Source of the DNA: Nocardioides luti
GTDB lineage: Bacteria > Actinomycetota > Actinomycetes > Propionibacteriales > Nocardioidaceae
Direction: 5' to 3'
Length of the DNA: 64,000 nucleotides
Assembly: GCF_014212315.1 (NCBI RefSeq)
Contig: NZ_JACKXE010000001.1
Location: 1-64,000 of the forward strand
A model generated the notes under the pieces. It made no database searches. It saw nothing but the letters and a program-made list of their open reading frames with translations, and was not told the DNA's origin. Shown piece after piece: positions 54,793 to 63,304 of this stretch. The position numbers and the translations under genes are program-made. The number at the start of each line of letters is the position of its first letter. Position 1 is the first letter of the stretch.

Positions 54793-55795
54793 GACCGGCA
54801 CCGTCGCCCGCCTCGACGCCTTCCAGCAGCGTCATCCCGTGGTCGGCATGCCGATCTCGATCCTCTACAAGTACGTCGACGACGGCGGCGGCAACCTGGC
54901 GGCGCAGATCACCTACTACGCCTTCGTCTCCCTCTTCCCGCTGCTCCTGCTGGCCTCCACGATCCTCGGGCTGGTCCTCACCGGGCACCCGGAGCTGCAG
55001 GCCCGGGTGCTCGACTCGGCGCTGACCCAGCTCCCGGTGGTCGGCGACGACCTGCAGCGCCCGCGCAGCATCGGTGGCGGGCTGGCCGGCATCGTCATCG
55101 GCGTGCTGGGCGCCGTCTACGGCGCCATGGGGGTCGGGCTCGCCGTGCAGAACGCCTGCAACACCGCCTGGACGATGCCGCGCAACCAGCGGCCCAACCC
55201 GATCAAGTCCCGCGGCCGGAGCATCGTGCTGCTCGGCGTGATCGGCGCCGACGTCCTCGGGACCAGCCTGGTCGCCGGCGTCGTGGGCGCGGCGACCTTC
55301 CTGGGCCCGCTGTCGAGCGTCCTGGCCCTGCTGGGCTGCTGGGCCGTGCACGCTGCGACGTTCGGATTCGTCTTCCGCTTCGCCACCACGCGCGAGCTGA
55401 CCTGGCGCGACGTGGCCCCGGGGGCGGCGCTCGCGGCGTCGGCCTGGCTGGGCCTGCAGTTCGTCGGCGTCGCCTACGTCAGCGGCACCGTGGGCAGCTC
55501 GAGCGCGACCAACGGGGTCTTCGCCGTGGTGCTCGGCCTGCTCGCCTTCCTCTACCTCACCAGCGTGGTGCTGATGGTCAGCATCGAGCTCAACGTCGTG
55601 CTCGTCGACCGGCTGCACCCGCGCACGCTGCTGACGCCGTTCACCGACAACGTCATCCTCACCGAGGCCGACAAGCGGTCGTACTCCGACCTCGCCAAGT
55701 CCCAGCAGCTGAAGGGCTTCCAGCACGTCGCGGTGGACTTCTCCGCCAGCCCGGCCGAGCAGCGGCTCGACGCGGACGGGACGAGCGGCGGCTGA
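54779..55795 (+). CDS. YihY/BrkB family inner membrane protein
   Basis: A 338-aa protein with six predicted helices and the family landmarks GGNLAAQITYYAFVSLFPLLLL, AVYGAMGVGLAVQNACNTAW and FLYLTSVVLMVSIELNVVL. Once misnamed ribonuclease BN; the real role (transport or envelope stress) is unclear. GTG 54779 lies inside the tetR 3' end, so it is translationally coupled to tetR. The palindrome cgggtcgcgacccg directly follows its stop (55796-55809) and may be a terminator. Confidence 0.92.
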   Translation: MSSSETGTVARLDAFQQRHPVVGMPISILYKYVDDGGGNLAAQITYYAFVSLFPLLLLASTILGLVLTGHPELQARVLDSALTQLPVVGDDLQRPRSIGGGLAGIVIGVLGAVYGAMGVGLAVQNACNTAWTMPRNQRPNPIKSRGRSIVLLGVIGADVLGTSLVAGVVGAATFLGPLSSVLALLGCWAVHAATFGFVFRFATTRELTWRDVAPGAALAASAWLGLQFVGVAYVSGTVGSSSATNGVFAVVLGLLAFLYLTSVVLMVSIELNVVLVDRLHPRTLLTPFTDNVILTEADKRSYSDLAKSQQLKGFQHVAVDFSASPAEQRLDADGTSGG

Positions 55796-55933
55796 CGGGT
55801 CGCGACCCGGTGCCGTCGACGCTGTCGTCGGCAGATGTTGACATCGACCCGTCGCAGAATCGTTGCCTCCGGGTGGTCCCTTCTGGTCTGGACCGGGTTA
55901 CCGTGCCCGCGATCCCACCCACAAGGAGCCCAC

Positions 55934-57796
55934 ATGCATCTGAATGGTCGCCGTGTCAGCGCACTCTCGGTCGTTGCGCTGACCTCACTGACGCTCGGAC
56001 TCGGCAACATCGCCGCGTCCGACGCCACGGCAGCCAGGCCGTCGTCCACCCAGGCCAAGAGCGTCTACCACCAGCTGACGCAGCCCAAGGCGAAGAAGAA
56101 GTACATCAAGCTCGACCTGCTCGCGCTCAACGACTTCCACGGCAACCTCGAGACGGTCCCGTCGACCAGCTCGAGCGGCCGGATCAACAACACGCCCGCC
56201 GGCGGCGCCGCCTACCTCGCGCGGCTGATCCGGCACGAGCGCACGGTCTCGCGGGACAACGGCGCCAAGCCGATCACCGTGGCCGCCGGGGACCTGATCG
56301 GTGCCTCGCCGCTGCTGTCCGCCGCGTTCCACGACGAGCCGACCATCAAGTTCATGAACCAGATCGGCCTCCAGGTCGCCTCCGTGGGCAACCACGAGTT
56401 CGACGAGGGCTACCGCGAGCTGCGCCGCATGCAGCGCGGCGGCTGCCTGGCCGACGGCCCCGACGGCGCCAACGGGCAGAACTCCTGCCCCGGTGACCAG
56501 GGCTTCGACGGCGCGGACTTCCAGTACCTCAGCGCCAACGTCAAGTGGGCCGACCGGGCCGGCCACTCCCGCGACACGCTCTTCCCGTCGACCAAGATCA
56601 TGAAGGTCCGCGGCGTGAAGGTGGCCTTCATCGGCATGACGCTGGAGGGCACGCCCGCCATCGTCAGCCAGGCCGGCATCCAGGGCCTGGACTTCACCGA
56701 CGAGGTCGAGACCGCGAACGCCCTGGTGCCGAAGCTGCGCAAGAAGGGCGTCAAGTCGATCGTCGTCCTGCTGCACGAGGGCGTCACGCCCGCCGACACC
56801 ACGGCGTACAACGACTGCACGGGCCCGGCCGGTCCGGCCCTGGAGATCGCGCAGAAGCTCAGCCCCGCGATCGACGCGATCGTCTCGGGCCACACCCACC
56901 AGCCCTACAACTGCGTGGTGGCGGACCCGAAGGGCCAGCCCCGCCTGCTCACCAGCGCCGCGTCCTTCGGACGCATGGTGACCAAGCTGCACCTGCTCAT
57001 CGACCCGGCCACCCGCGACATCGTGCGGCCGGCCGAGTACGCCCACAACATGATCGTCGAGAACGACGCGTCGGTGGCCCCGAGCCAGGACGTGCTGGAC
57101 CTCATCGGCGTCTACAAGACGCTGGTCGAGCCCATCGCGAACAAGGTCATCGGCCACATCGACCCCGGCTCCCAGATCGTGAAGACGGCCGACAGCAACG
57201 GTGGTGACTCGCCGCTGGGCAACCTGATCGCCGACGGCCAGAAGGCCGACGACTCGGTCGTCACGGCCGGTGGGGTCAAGCCCGTCATCGCCCTGATGAA
57301 CCCGGGCGGCATCCGCGCCGACCTCGTCGAGAACTCCAACGGTGACGTGACCTACGGCGGCGCGTTCTCGGTGCAGCCGTTCAACAACTTCGTGGTCTCC
57401 ATGGACCTGACGGGCGCCCAGATCCGGGCCCTGCTCAACCAGCAGTGGAACGGCCCGAACGAGGGCACCGGCCAGAAGATCCTGCAGGTCTCGGGGCTGT
57501 CCTACACCTGGGACGTCTCGGAGGCCGGCGCGCCGTCCACCGACGCCCTGGTCGGCACGGTCCTCGTCGACGCCGACGGGGACCCGGCCACGGCCCAGGT
57601 CCCGCTCGACGACGCGGCGACCTACCGCGTGGTGGCGAACAACTTCCTCTCCGACGGTGGCGACAACTTCACCACCTTCAAGGACGGCACGAACAAGCTG
57701 GTCGGCGGGCTCGACATCGACTCGCTGCGGAAGTTCCTCCTCGCGCACGACCCGGTGAGCCCCACGGCCACCGACCGGATCTCGCAGACGCCCTGA
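55934..57796 (+). CDS. Secreted 5'-nucleotidase / UshA-like phosphoesterase
   Basis: A 620-aa exported metallophosphoesterase. A signal peptide spans about 1-35. The N-terminal di-metal domain has LNDFHGNLE, AAGDLIGAS, VGNHEFDEG, LLHEGV and SGHTHQPYNC. The C-terminal nucleotide-binding domain has NPGGIRADL and QPFNNFVVSMDLTGAQI. It likely releases nucleosides and phosphate from external nucleotides. Four Cys sit in two inserted loops of the catalytic domain. No cell-wall anchor motif follows. ATG 55934 after an SD (aaggagcc). A perfect terminator follows. Confidence 0.94.
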   Translation: MHLNGRRVSALSVVALTSLTLGLGNIAASDATAARPSSTQAKSVYHQLTQPKAKKKYIKLDLLALNDFHGNLETVPSTSSSGRINNTPAGGAAYLARLIRHERTVSRDNGAKPITVAAGDLIGASPLLSAAFHDEPTIKFMNQIGLQVASVGNHEFDEGYRELRRMQRGGCLADGPDGANGQNSCPGDQGFDGADFQYLSANVKWADRAGHSRDTLFPSTKIMKVRGVKVAFIGMTLEGTPAIVSQAGIQGLDFTDEVETANALVPKLRKKGVKSIVVLLHEGVTPADTTAYNDCTGPAGPALEIAQKLSPAIDAIVSGHTHQPYNCVVADPKGQPRLLTSAASFGRMVTKLHLLIDPATRDIVRPAEYAHNMIVENDASVAPSQDVLDLIGVYKTLVEPIANKVIGHIDPGSQIVKTADSNGGDSPLGNLIADGQKADDSVVTAGGVKPVIALMNPGGIRADLVENSNGDVTYGGAFSVQPFNNFVVSMDLTGAQIRALLNQQWNGPNEGTGQKILQVSGLSYTWDVSEAGAPSTDALVGTVLVDADGDPATAQVPLDDAATYRVVANNFLSDGGDNFTTFKDGTNKLVGGLDIDSLRKFLLAHDPVSPTATDRISQTP

Positions 57797-57819
57797 CGCC
57801 TGGTCCGAGACCGCACGAC

Positions 57820-57851
57820 GGACCCCCGCTCCCCTCAGGGAGCGGGGGTCC
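57820..57851. terminator. Bidirectional 14-bp hairpin terminator
   Basis: ggacccccgctccc (57820-57833), loop ctca, gggagcgggggtcc (57838-57851), a perfect stem between two convergent genes. The loop contains the stop codon of the reverse-strand gene (57837-57835), so the minus-strand hairpin spans the end of that coding region. Confidence 0.82.
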
Positions 57852-58233
57852 GGTGCTTCCCGGGGCCGGGCGCGAGGGCCGGCGGCAGCGGGTGGGGCGG
57901 ACGGCCCGAGGTCGCCCACGCCCACAGGCGCAGCGCCACGACCAGCACGGCCAGCACGCCCACCGAGAGGAGCGCGGGGACCGCGACGACCAGGACACCC
58001 GTGCCGGGCAGGGCCGCGGGGACCAGCCCGAGGTGGGACACCGCGGCGCCGGTCAGCAGGACCGCACCCACCACCCCGAGCGCGGTCCCGAGCTGCCGCA
58101 GCACCAGTGCCCAGCGGGCCCGGCTGCTGCGACCCTGCAGGGTGCGGTGCAGCTCCACGACGGGCATCGCCAGTGCCAGCAGGACGTAGAACAGCCCACC
58201 CAGGCCGGTGCCCGGGAGTCCGGCGTTGTTCAT
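57835..58233 (-). CDS. Small membrane protein downstream of a glycosyltransferase
   Basis: A 132-aa protein with three hydrophobic segments (LGGLFYVLLALAMPVVELH, LGTALGVVGAVLLTGAAVSHLGLVPAA and VLVVAVPALLSVGVLAVLVVALRLWAWA) and a proline-rich tail. No recognised family. ATG 58233 is one base after the glycosyltransferase stop, so the two are coupled. It may stabilise or help the glycosyltransferase, as small partners do for PgaC/IcaA enzymes; inference only. Confidence 0.7.
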   Translation of the reverse strand: MNNAGLPGTGLGGLFYVLLALAMPVVELHRTLQGRSSRARWALVLRQLGTALGVVGAVLLTGAAVSHLGLVPAALPGTGVLVVAVPALLSVGVLAVLVVALRLWAWATSGRPPHPLPPALAPGPGKHRTPAP

Positions 58234-58234
58234 C

Positions 58235-59272
58235 TCAGTGCCCCTTCTCGTAGACCAGCAACGGCCGGCGCAGGACCCACTCGGTCCACATCGCCTCCAG
58301 CATGTAGAGACCGTTGACCGCCCGCAGCACGAAGAAGCCGGGCAGCGAGGCGAGCGCCCGGCCGACCTCGCGCCGTGGCCAGGCGCGCACCAGCACGGGC
58401 ACGAGCACCGCGGGGAGGTCGATGACGTAGGCCAGGAGGAACCACGGGTTGCCGAGCACCACGGCCAGGACCGGGATCACCACGAGGAAGACGAGCGAGG
58501 CCACCACCGCGTCGACGAGCGCCACCCCGACCATCGTGCTCAGGAACGGCAACGGGAGGATCCCGCGCCAGTGGAGCCCGACGTTCTGCACGAAGCCGTG
58601 CGACCAGCGCCGCAGCTGCTTGCCCATGAAGTCCAGGTCGTGCGGCTCGATCGGGTGGCAGACGGCCCCCGGCACGAAGCGGACCGAGCGACCGGTCCGG
58701 TAGAGGCTCCAGGTGAGATCCATGTCCTCGGCGCGGGTGCGCTCCGACCAGCCGCCGAGCCCGCGGAGGGCCTCGGCCCGGTAGGCCGAGAAGCAGCCGG
58801 AGGCGATCATCGGCTTGCCGTAGTAGTCCTGGGTGGGCTTGTAGAACGTGAACGACAGGAGGTACTCGACGTACCGTCCGCGCTCCCAGATGCTGCCCAC
58901 GTGGCGGGGCACCACGAAGCCGCAGGTGGCGGCCACCTGCTCGTCGGCGACGAGCGGCACCATGAGCCGCTCCAGCGCGTCGGGGGCCAGCGTCGTGTCG
59001 GCGTCGATCGCCATGACGTACGGCGTGTCCACCTGGGCGAGGGCGAAGTTCTGCGCACCGGCCTTGGAGCCGGTGTTGGCAGGCGGCGTCAGCACCTCGG
59101 CGCCGGCCTCGCGGGCCAGGTCGCCGGTGCCGTCCGTGGAGCCGTCGTCGACCACGATCAGCCGGGCGGGCGGCGTCGACTGCGCCAGGATGCTGTGGAC
59201 GGTCTCGGCGACGGACGCCGCCTCGTTGTAGGCGGGCACGATCACGGTCAGGGCGTCGGCGGGGGTCGGCAA
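58235..59272 (-). CDS. Membrane glycosyltransferase, family 2 (processive-type)
   Basis: A 345-aa GT2 enzyme. The catalytic domain has VDDGSTDGT (D42, D43), AIDADTT (DxD, 90-92), the acid/base region RAEDMDLTW and the processivity motif QLRRW. Two to three C-terminal helices span the membrane. The layout resembles poly-N-acetylglucosamine or hyaluronan-type synthases, so it likely makes or extends a surface polysaccharide. TTG 59272 has a strong gaggagg SD; no better in-frame start exists upstream. Divergent from the histidine kinase gene. Confidence 0.88.
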   Translation of the reverse strand: MPTPADALTVIVPAYNEAASVAETVHSILAQSTPPARLIVVDDGSTDGTGDLAREAGAEVLTPPANTGSKAGAQNFALAQVDTPYVMAIDADTTLAPDALERLMVPLVADEQVAATCGFVVPRHVGSIWERGRYVEYLLSFTFYKPTQDYYGKPMIASGCFSAYRAEALRGLGGWSERTRAEDMDLTWSLYRTGRSVRFVPGAVCHPIEPHDLDFMGKQLRRWSHGFVQNVGLHWRGILPLPFLSTMVGVALVDAVVASLVFLVVIPVLAVVLGNPWFLLAYVIDLPAVLVPVLVRAWPRREVGRALASLPGFFVLRAVNGLYMLEAMWTEWVLRRPLLVYEKGH

Positions 59273-59438
59273 CGGGCACCTCCTCGGGGGTGGGGGAGCG
59301 GGGCGCGGTGATGAGACGGCGGCGACCGCGGTGCATGACGCGGTGGGCGTGGATCGGTGAACCAGGAGCAGGCGTCGACCTCAGCGCCTACGGTGGACTC
59401 CGGATGTCCGTATCTCGGACCGGCAGCCAGGAGTCGAC

Positions 59439-61490
59439 GTGACGGGGACGGGGGAGCGCGTGACCTGGGCGGCGTATGCCCTGCTCGGGGTGCTGGTGGC
59501 TGCCTTCGCGGTCTCGACGGTGCCCGGGGTCCGGCAGCAGCCGGGCTTCCTGGTCCACGTCGACGGCTGGCTGCAGGGGACGGCGTACGTCGTCTGCGCG
59601 CTCGTGGCGGGTCTGGTGGCCTGGCGGTCCCGGGAGTCCCGGCGGCTGTGGGCGCTCGTGGCGGTGGCGATCGCCCTGCGGGCGCTCGGGTTCGTGCTGT
59701 TCCTGACGCACGTGCGCCGGCAGGTGCCCGTGCCCTACCCGTCGGTCGCGGACGCCGCCTGGCTCGCGATGGCGGTGGTGCTCCTGCTGGCGCTGCTGCT
59801 GCTGGTCCGCTGGCAGGTGCCCCGGCTGAGCACGACGCTCGCCCTCGACGGCCTGATGGCGGCCTGCGCGACGGCGGGCGCGGCGATCAGCATCCTCTTC
59901 GTGGCCCTGGACGGGCTGCTCCACCGCCAGATGGCGACCCGCGTCCTGGCGACGAACCTCGCCTACCCGGTGCTGGACACCGCGCTGCTGGTGCTGCTCG
60001 CCGGCGTCCTGACGGCACTGCGCTGGCGTCCCACGCGCTCGGTGCTGGTGCTGAGCGTCGGGGTGCTGGGCTTCGCCGTCGGCGACGCGACCTTCCTCTA
60101 CGTCGTCACCACCGGGAGCTACCACCCCGGCACCTGGCTCGCGTCGCTGTCGATGGTCTCCACGGCCCTCATGGCGGTCGCGGGAGGAGTGCAGAACCGC
60201 GTGCTCCGCGACGACGTCGAGCAGCCCCCGCCCCGGCTGGGGGTCCCGATCGCCTTCGCGCTGGTGAGCCTCGCGGTGCTGGCCTACGCCTCCTTCGTCG
60301 AGGTGCCGGTCAGCGGCGTCGCGCTCAGCGTCGCCGCCCTGCTCGTCGCGATGGCGCGCGCCGTGCTGACGCTGGTGGGGGACCGCGCCGTCGCCAGTGC
60401 CGCCCTGGACCTGAGCAGGGAGGAGCTGCTGCGCTTCCGGGCGCTGGTCGAGGACTCGCAGGACTTCATCGGGATGGCGGAGCTGGACGGCCGGATCGTC
60501 TACCTCAACCCCGGCGGGCGCGAGCTGGTCGGGCTGGCGCCGGACGTCGACATCGGGACGGTCCGGATCCCCGACCTGCTGTCCGAGGCGGCGTACCAGC
60601 ACTTCGTCGAGGAGGTGCGGCCGAACGTGCGGCGCCTGGGTGCCTGGCAGAGCGAGTCGACGCTGCTCGACCTGCGCGGCGGTCCGCCGATCCCCGTGGC
60701 CAGCTCCACCTTCCTCGTGCGGCCGGTCCGCGAGGGCGGGCAGCCGGTGCTGGCGACGGTGCAGCGCGACATCACCCGCCGGGTGGTCGACCAGCAGGCC
60801 CTGCAGCACCTGGCGGACGCACGCCAGGACCTCCTGCGGCGCCTCGTCCAGGCGCAGGAGGACGAGCGGGCCTCGATCGCCCAGGATGTGCACGACGACT
60901 CGGTGCAGGCGCTCGCGGCCGTCGACCTGCGGCTGGGGCTGCTCCGCCGCCAGCTCGAGGAGCGGGAGCCGGACCTCCTGGACAGCGTCGACAGCACGTT
61001 GGTGGCGGTCACGGAGGCGACCCGCCGGCTGCGCACGCTGCTCTTCGACCTCGAGTCGCCCGCCCAGGCCGCCGATCTCGCGACCGCGCTGACCGAGGCC
61101 GCGACGTACGTGTTCGACGAGTCGGGGGAGCGGTGGCGGATCACCGGCGACCGCACCGTCGACCTCCCGACGCCGAGCCGGGTGACGGCCTACCGGGTGG
61201 CCAAGGAGGCGCTCGTGAACGTACGCCGCCACGCGGGTGCCCAGCAGGTCGAGATCCACCTGGGGCGTGACGGCGAGGACGTCGTCGTCACCGTGCTCGA
61301 CGACGGCGCCGGCATCCGCGCCGAGGACCTCGTCGACCAGGCGGGGCACCTCGGGCTGGCCTCGATGCGCGACCGGACCGCGATCGCGGGCGGCCGCGTC
61401 GAGGTGTCGGTGCGGCCCGAGGGCGGCACCCGGGTCCGGTTCTGGGTGCCGGGCGGCACGACGGTCCCGGTCACCACATCCACGGAGTGA
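59439..61490 (+). CDS. Membrane sensor histidine kinase with PAS domain
   Basis: A 683-aa sensor. An N-terminal membrane region with about nine helices (to residue 315) resembles uncharacterised MASE-like sensory modules. A PAS domain follows (FRALVEDSQDFIGMAELDGRIVYLNPGG), then a HisKA_3 dimerisation domain with H485 (IAQDVHDDSVQAL) and a HATPase domain (VNVRRHAGAQQVEI, LDDGAGI, GLASMRDR). NarL-type kinases normally pair with a LuxR-type response regulator, but none is adjacent. GTG 59439 follows an SD (aggag). Confidence 0.9.
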   Translation: MTGTGERVTWAAYALLGVLVAAFAVSTVPGVRQQPGFLVHVDGWLQGTAYVVCALVAGLVAWRSRESRRLWALVAVAIALRALGFVLFLTHVRRQVPVPYPSVADAAWLAMAVVLLLALLLLVRWQVPRLSTTLALDGLMAACATAGAAISILFVALDGLLHRQMATRVLATNLAYPVLDTALLVLLAGVLTALRWRPTRSVLVLSVGVLGFAVGDATFLYVVTTGSYHPGTWLASLSMVSTALMAVAGGVQNRVLRDDVEQPPPRLGVPIAFALVSLAVLAYASFVEVPVSGVALSVAALLVAMARAVLTLVGDRAVASAALDLSREELLRFRALVEDSQDFIGMAELDGRIVYLNPGGRELVGLAPDVDIGTVRIPDLLSEAAYQHFVEEVRPNVRRLGAWQSESTLLDLRGGPPIPVASSTFLVRPVREGGQPVLATVQRDITRRVVDQQALQHLADARQDLLRRLVQAQEDERASIAQDVHDDSVQALAAVDLRLGLLRRQLEEREPDLLDSVDSTLVAVTEATRRLRTLLFDLESPAQAADLATALTEAATYVFDESGERWRITGDRTVDLPTPSRVTAYRVAKEALVNVRRHAGAQQVEIHLGRDGEDVVVTVLDDGAGIRAEDLVDQAGHLGLASMRDRTAIAGGRVEVSVRPEGGTRVRFWVPGGTTVPVTTSTE

Positions 61491-62277
61491 CGGTGTGCAG
61501 CACCTCCGCGAGCCGGTCGAGGACGGCCCGGCGGTGCACCACCTCGACCACCTCGTCGGGGCCGGTCCGGACCCCGCGGTCGACGAGCAGGTAGAGCATC
61601 CGCAGGGTGTGGAGCGTGTTGCTGACGTGCGCCGGCACCGGCCCGGGCTCGCCCGCCGCCAGGAGGTCCGCGACGGGGTCGAGCCAGCCCAGGGCGTCCG
61701 TGGCGGCGAGGTCGGGGCGCGCGAGCACCAGGGCGACGGCGTGCGCCAGCCGGTCGTGCTCCTGGTCGTGCCAGACCTCGTCGACCGGCGCGACCAGGCG
61801 GGCGGCGGCGAGGTCGAGCATCCGCCGTGGCACGACGTCCGGGTGGCGGCCGGCCTCGCCCAGCAGGTCGGCCCCGTGGGCGACCGCGTGCACCCAGCCC
61901 AGGTCCGCGTCGTGCCCCCGGAGGTCCGGCTCGGCGGCGTACCACTGCTCGAAGGCGTCGATCCACCCCGGCTCGCAGACGCCCCGCGACACGAGCGCCG
62001 CCAGGACGAGCGGTGCGAACGACCTCGCCTGCACCTCGTCGGCGGTGAACCGCGCCGCCACCAGGTGGCCGAGGGGCCGGAGCCGGTCGTCGGGCAGCAC
62101 CCCGTCGCCGATCCAGGTCACGAGGGCGGCGTACGCCGTCTCGTCACGCTCGAGGGGATCCCGCGACGCCAGCAGGTCGGTCAGCTCGGCCACCAGGGCG
62201 TCGAGCCGGGCCGGGTCCCGGCGGACCTCGTCGGGGAGGGCGAAGTCGCTGCTGCGGAGCTGCTGCCAGTCGGTCAT
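61471..62277 (-). CDS. DUF2785 family protein
   Basis: A 268-aa all-helical cytosolic protein, probably HEAT/ARM-like (AYAALVTWIGDGVL, LDAFEQWYAAEPDLRGHDADLGWVHAVAHGADLL). The segment RGHDADLGWVHAVAHGAD is typical of DUF2785. Function unknown. It overlaps the histidine kinase end by 20 bases on the opposite strand. ATG 62277 lies six bases after a minus-strand TAGCGT box. Confidence 0.82.
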   Translation of the reverse strand: MTDWQQLRSSDFALPDEVRRDPARLDALVAELTDLLASRDPLERDETAYAALVTWIGDGVLPDDRLRPLGHLVAARFTADEVQARSFAPLVLAALVSRGVCEPGWIDAFEQWYAAEPDLRGHDADLGWVHAVAHGADLLGEAGRHPDVVPRRMLDLAAARLVAPVDEVWHDQEHDRLAHAVALVLARPDLAATDALGWLDPVADLLAAGEPGPVPAHVSNTLHTLRMLYLLVDRGVRTGPDEVVEVVHRRAVLDRLAEVLHTVTPWMW

Positions 62278-62308
62278 CCGTGGACGCTAACAAGCCCGTG
62301 CCTACGCT
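62278..62308. promoter_or_regulatory. Back-to-back leaderless promoters
   Basis: The minus-strand TAGCGT (62289-62284) plus ccacgg precedes the DUF2785 ATG. The plus-strand TACGCT (62303-62308) is five bases before the phosphoesterase GTG. The two -10 boxes are only 13 bases apart, so their -35 regions must overlap the other promoter or gene. Confidence 0.52.
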
Positions 62309-62313
62309 GAGGT

Positions 62314-63288
62314 GTGCGCGCGCTCGGTTCGGTCGTCGGGACGGCCCTGGTCCTCCTCCTGTCGTCGTGCGCCGCGTCGGACTCCGCACCACCCGTGAGC
62401 GCGCCGCCGGCGACCGCCCCTGCGTCGGCCGCGCCGCCCGCGACAGCCCCGACGTCGGCTGCGCCGTCAGCGTCGACCAGCAGCGCGCCGCCCGCGGCGC
62501 CACGGGTCACCAAGCTGATGGTCGTGATGGTCGAGAACCACTCGCTGGACCAGATGCGGACGCAGCTGCCCTACACCTTCGGGCTCGCGCAGGAGCACGG
62601 CTACGCCACGCACTACGCGGCGCTGACGCACCCGAGCCTGCCCAATTACCTCGCCATCGCCGGCGGCAGCACCTTCGGCGTGACCGACGACGACCCGCCG
62701 GTCGCCCACCCGGTGCGCGGGGCGTCCGTCTTCGGCCAGGCGCTGGCCCACGGTCGCACCGCGACGCTCTACGCCGAGGGGATGCCCTTCGGCTGCGCGC
62801 GGGAGGACGGCGGCGAGCGCTACGGCGTCCGCCACAACCCGTGGGCCTACTTCGCCGACGAGCAGGCGGCCTGCGAGCAGCACGACACGACGCTGGCCCA
62901 GCTGCCGGCCGACGTGGCCTCCGGCGACCTCCCGAACGCCGGGATGCTGGTCCCGGACACCTGCCACGACGCGCACGACTGCGACGCGTCGGTGGCCGAC
63001 GCGTGGCTGCGGACCGAGCTCCCGCTGCTGATGAGCGGTCCGGACTGGCGGGCGGGACGGCTCGCGGTCGTGGTCACCGCGGACGAGGACGACCACAGCC
63101 AGGGCAACCTGGTGCTGACGACGGTGCTGCACCCGAGCCTGCACGGGGTCGTGGTGGACACCCCGCTGACGCACTACTCACTGACGCGGTTGTACGACGA
63201 GGTGCTCGGCGTCGCCCCGCTGCGGGCGGCCCGCCGCGCCCCGTCGATGGCGCAGGCGTTCGGCCTGCCGGTGGCCGGCCTGCGCTGA
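62314..63288 (+). CDS. Lipoprotein phosphoesterase (acid phosphatase / phospholipase C-like)
   Basis: A 324-aa lipoprotein. A signal peptide with lipobox LSSC (Cys about residue 19) is followed by a low-complexity Ala-Pro-Ser linker to about residue 64. The catalytic domain of the phosphoesterase family (PF04185) has VVMVENHSLDQM, THPSLPNYLAIAGGSTFG, VTADEDDHSQGN and a C-terminal THYSLTRLYDEVLG. It likely hydrolyses phosphate esters or phospholipids outside the membrane. GTG 62314. Confidence 0.9.
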   Translation: MRALGSVVGTALVLLLSSCAASDSAPPVSAPPATAPASAAPPATAPTSAAPSASTSSAPPAAPRVTKLMVVMVENHSLDQMRTQLPYTFGLAQEHGYATHYAALTHPSLPNYLAIAGGSTFGVTDDDPPVAHPVRGASVFGQALAHGRTATLYAEGMPFGCAREDGGERYGVRHNPWAYFADEQAACEQHDTTLAQLPADVASGDLPNAGMLVPDTCHDAHDCDASVADAWLRTELPLLMSGPDWRAGRLAVVVTADEDDHSQGNLVLTTVLHPSLHGVVVDTPLTHYSLTRLYDEVLGVAPLRAARRAPSMAQAFGLPVAGLR

Positions 63289-63304
63289 GCGTCCCGTCGG
63301 GCGC

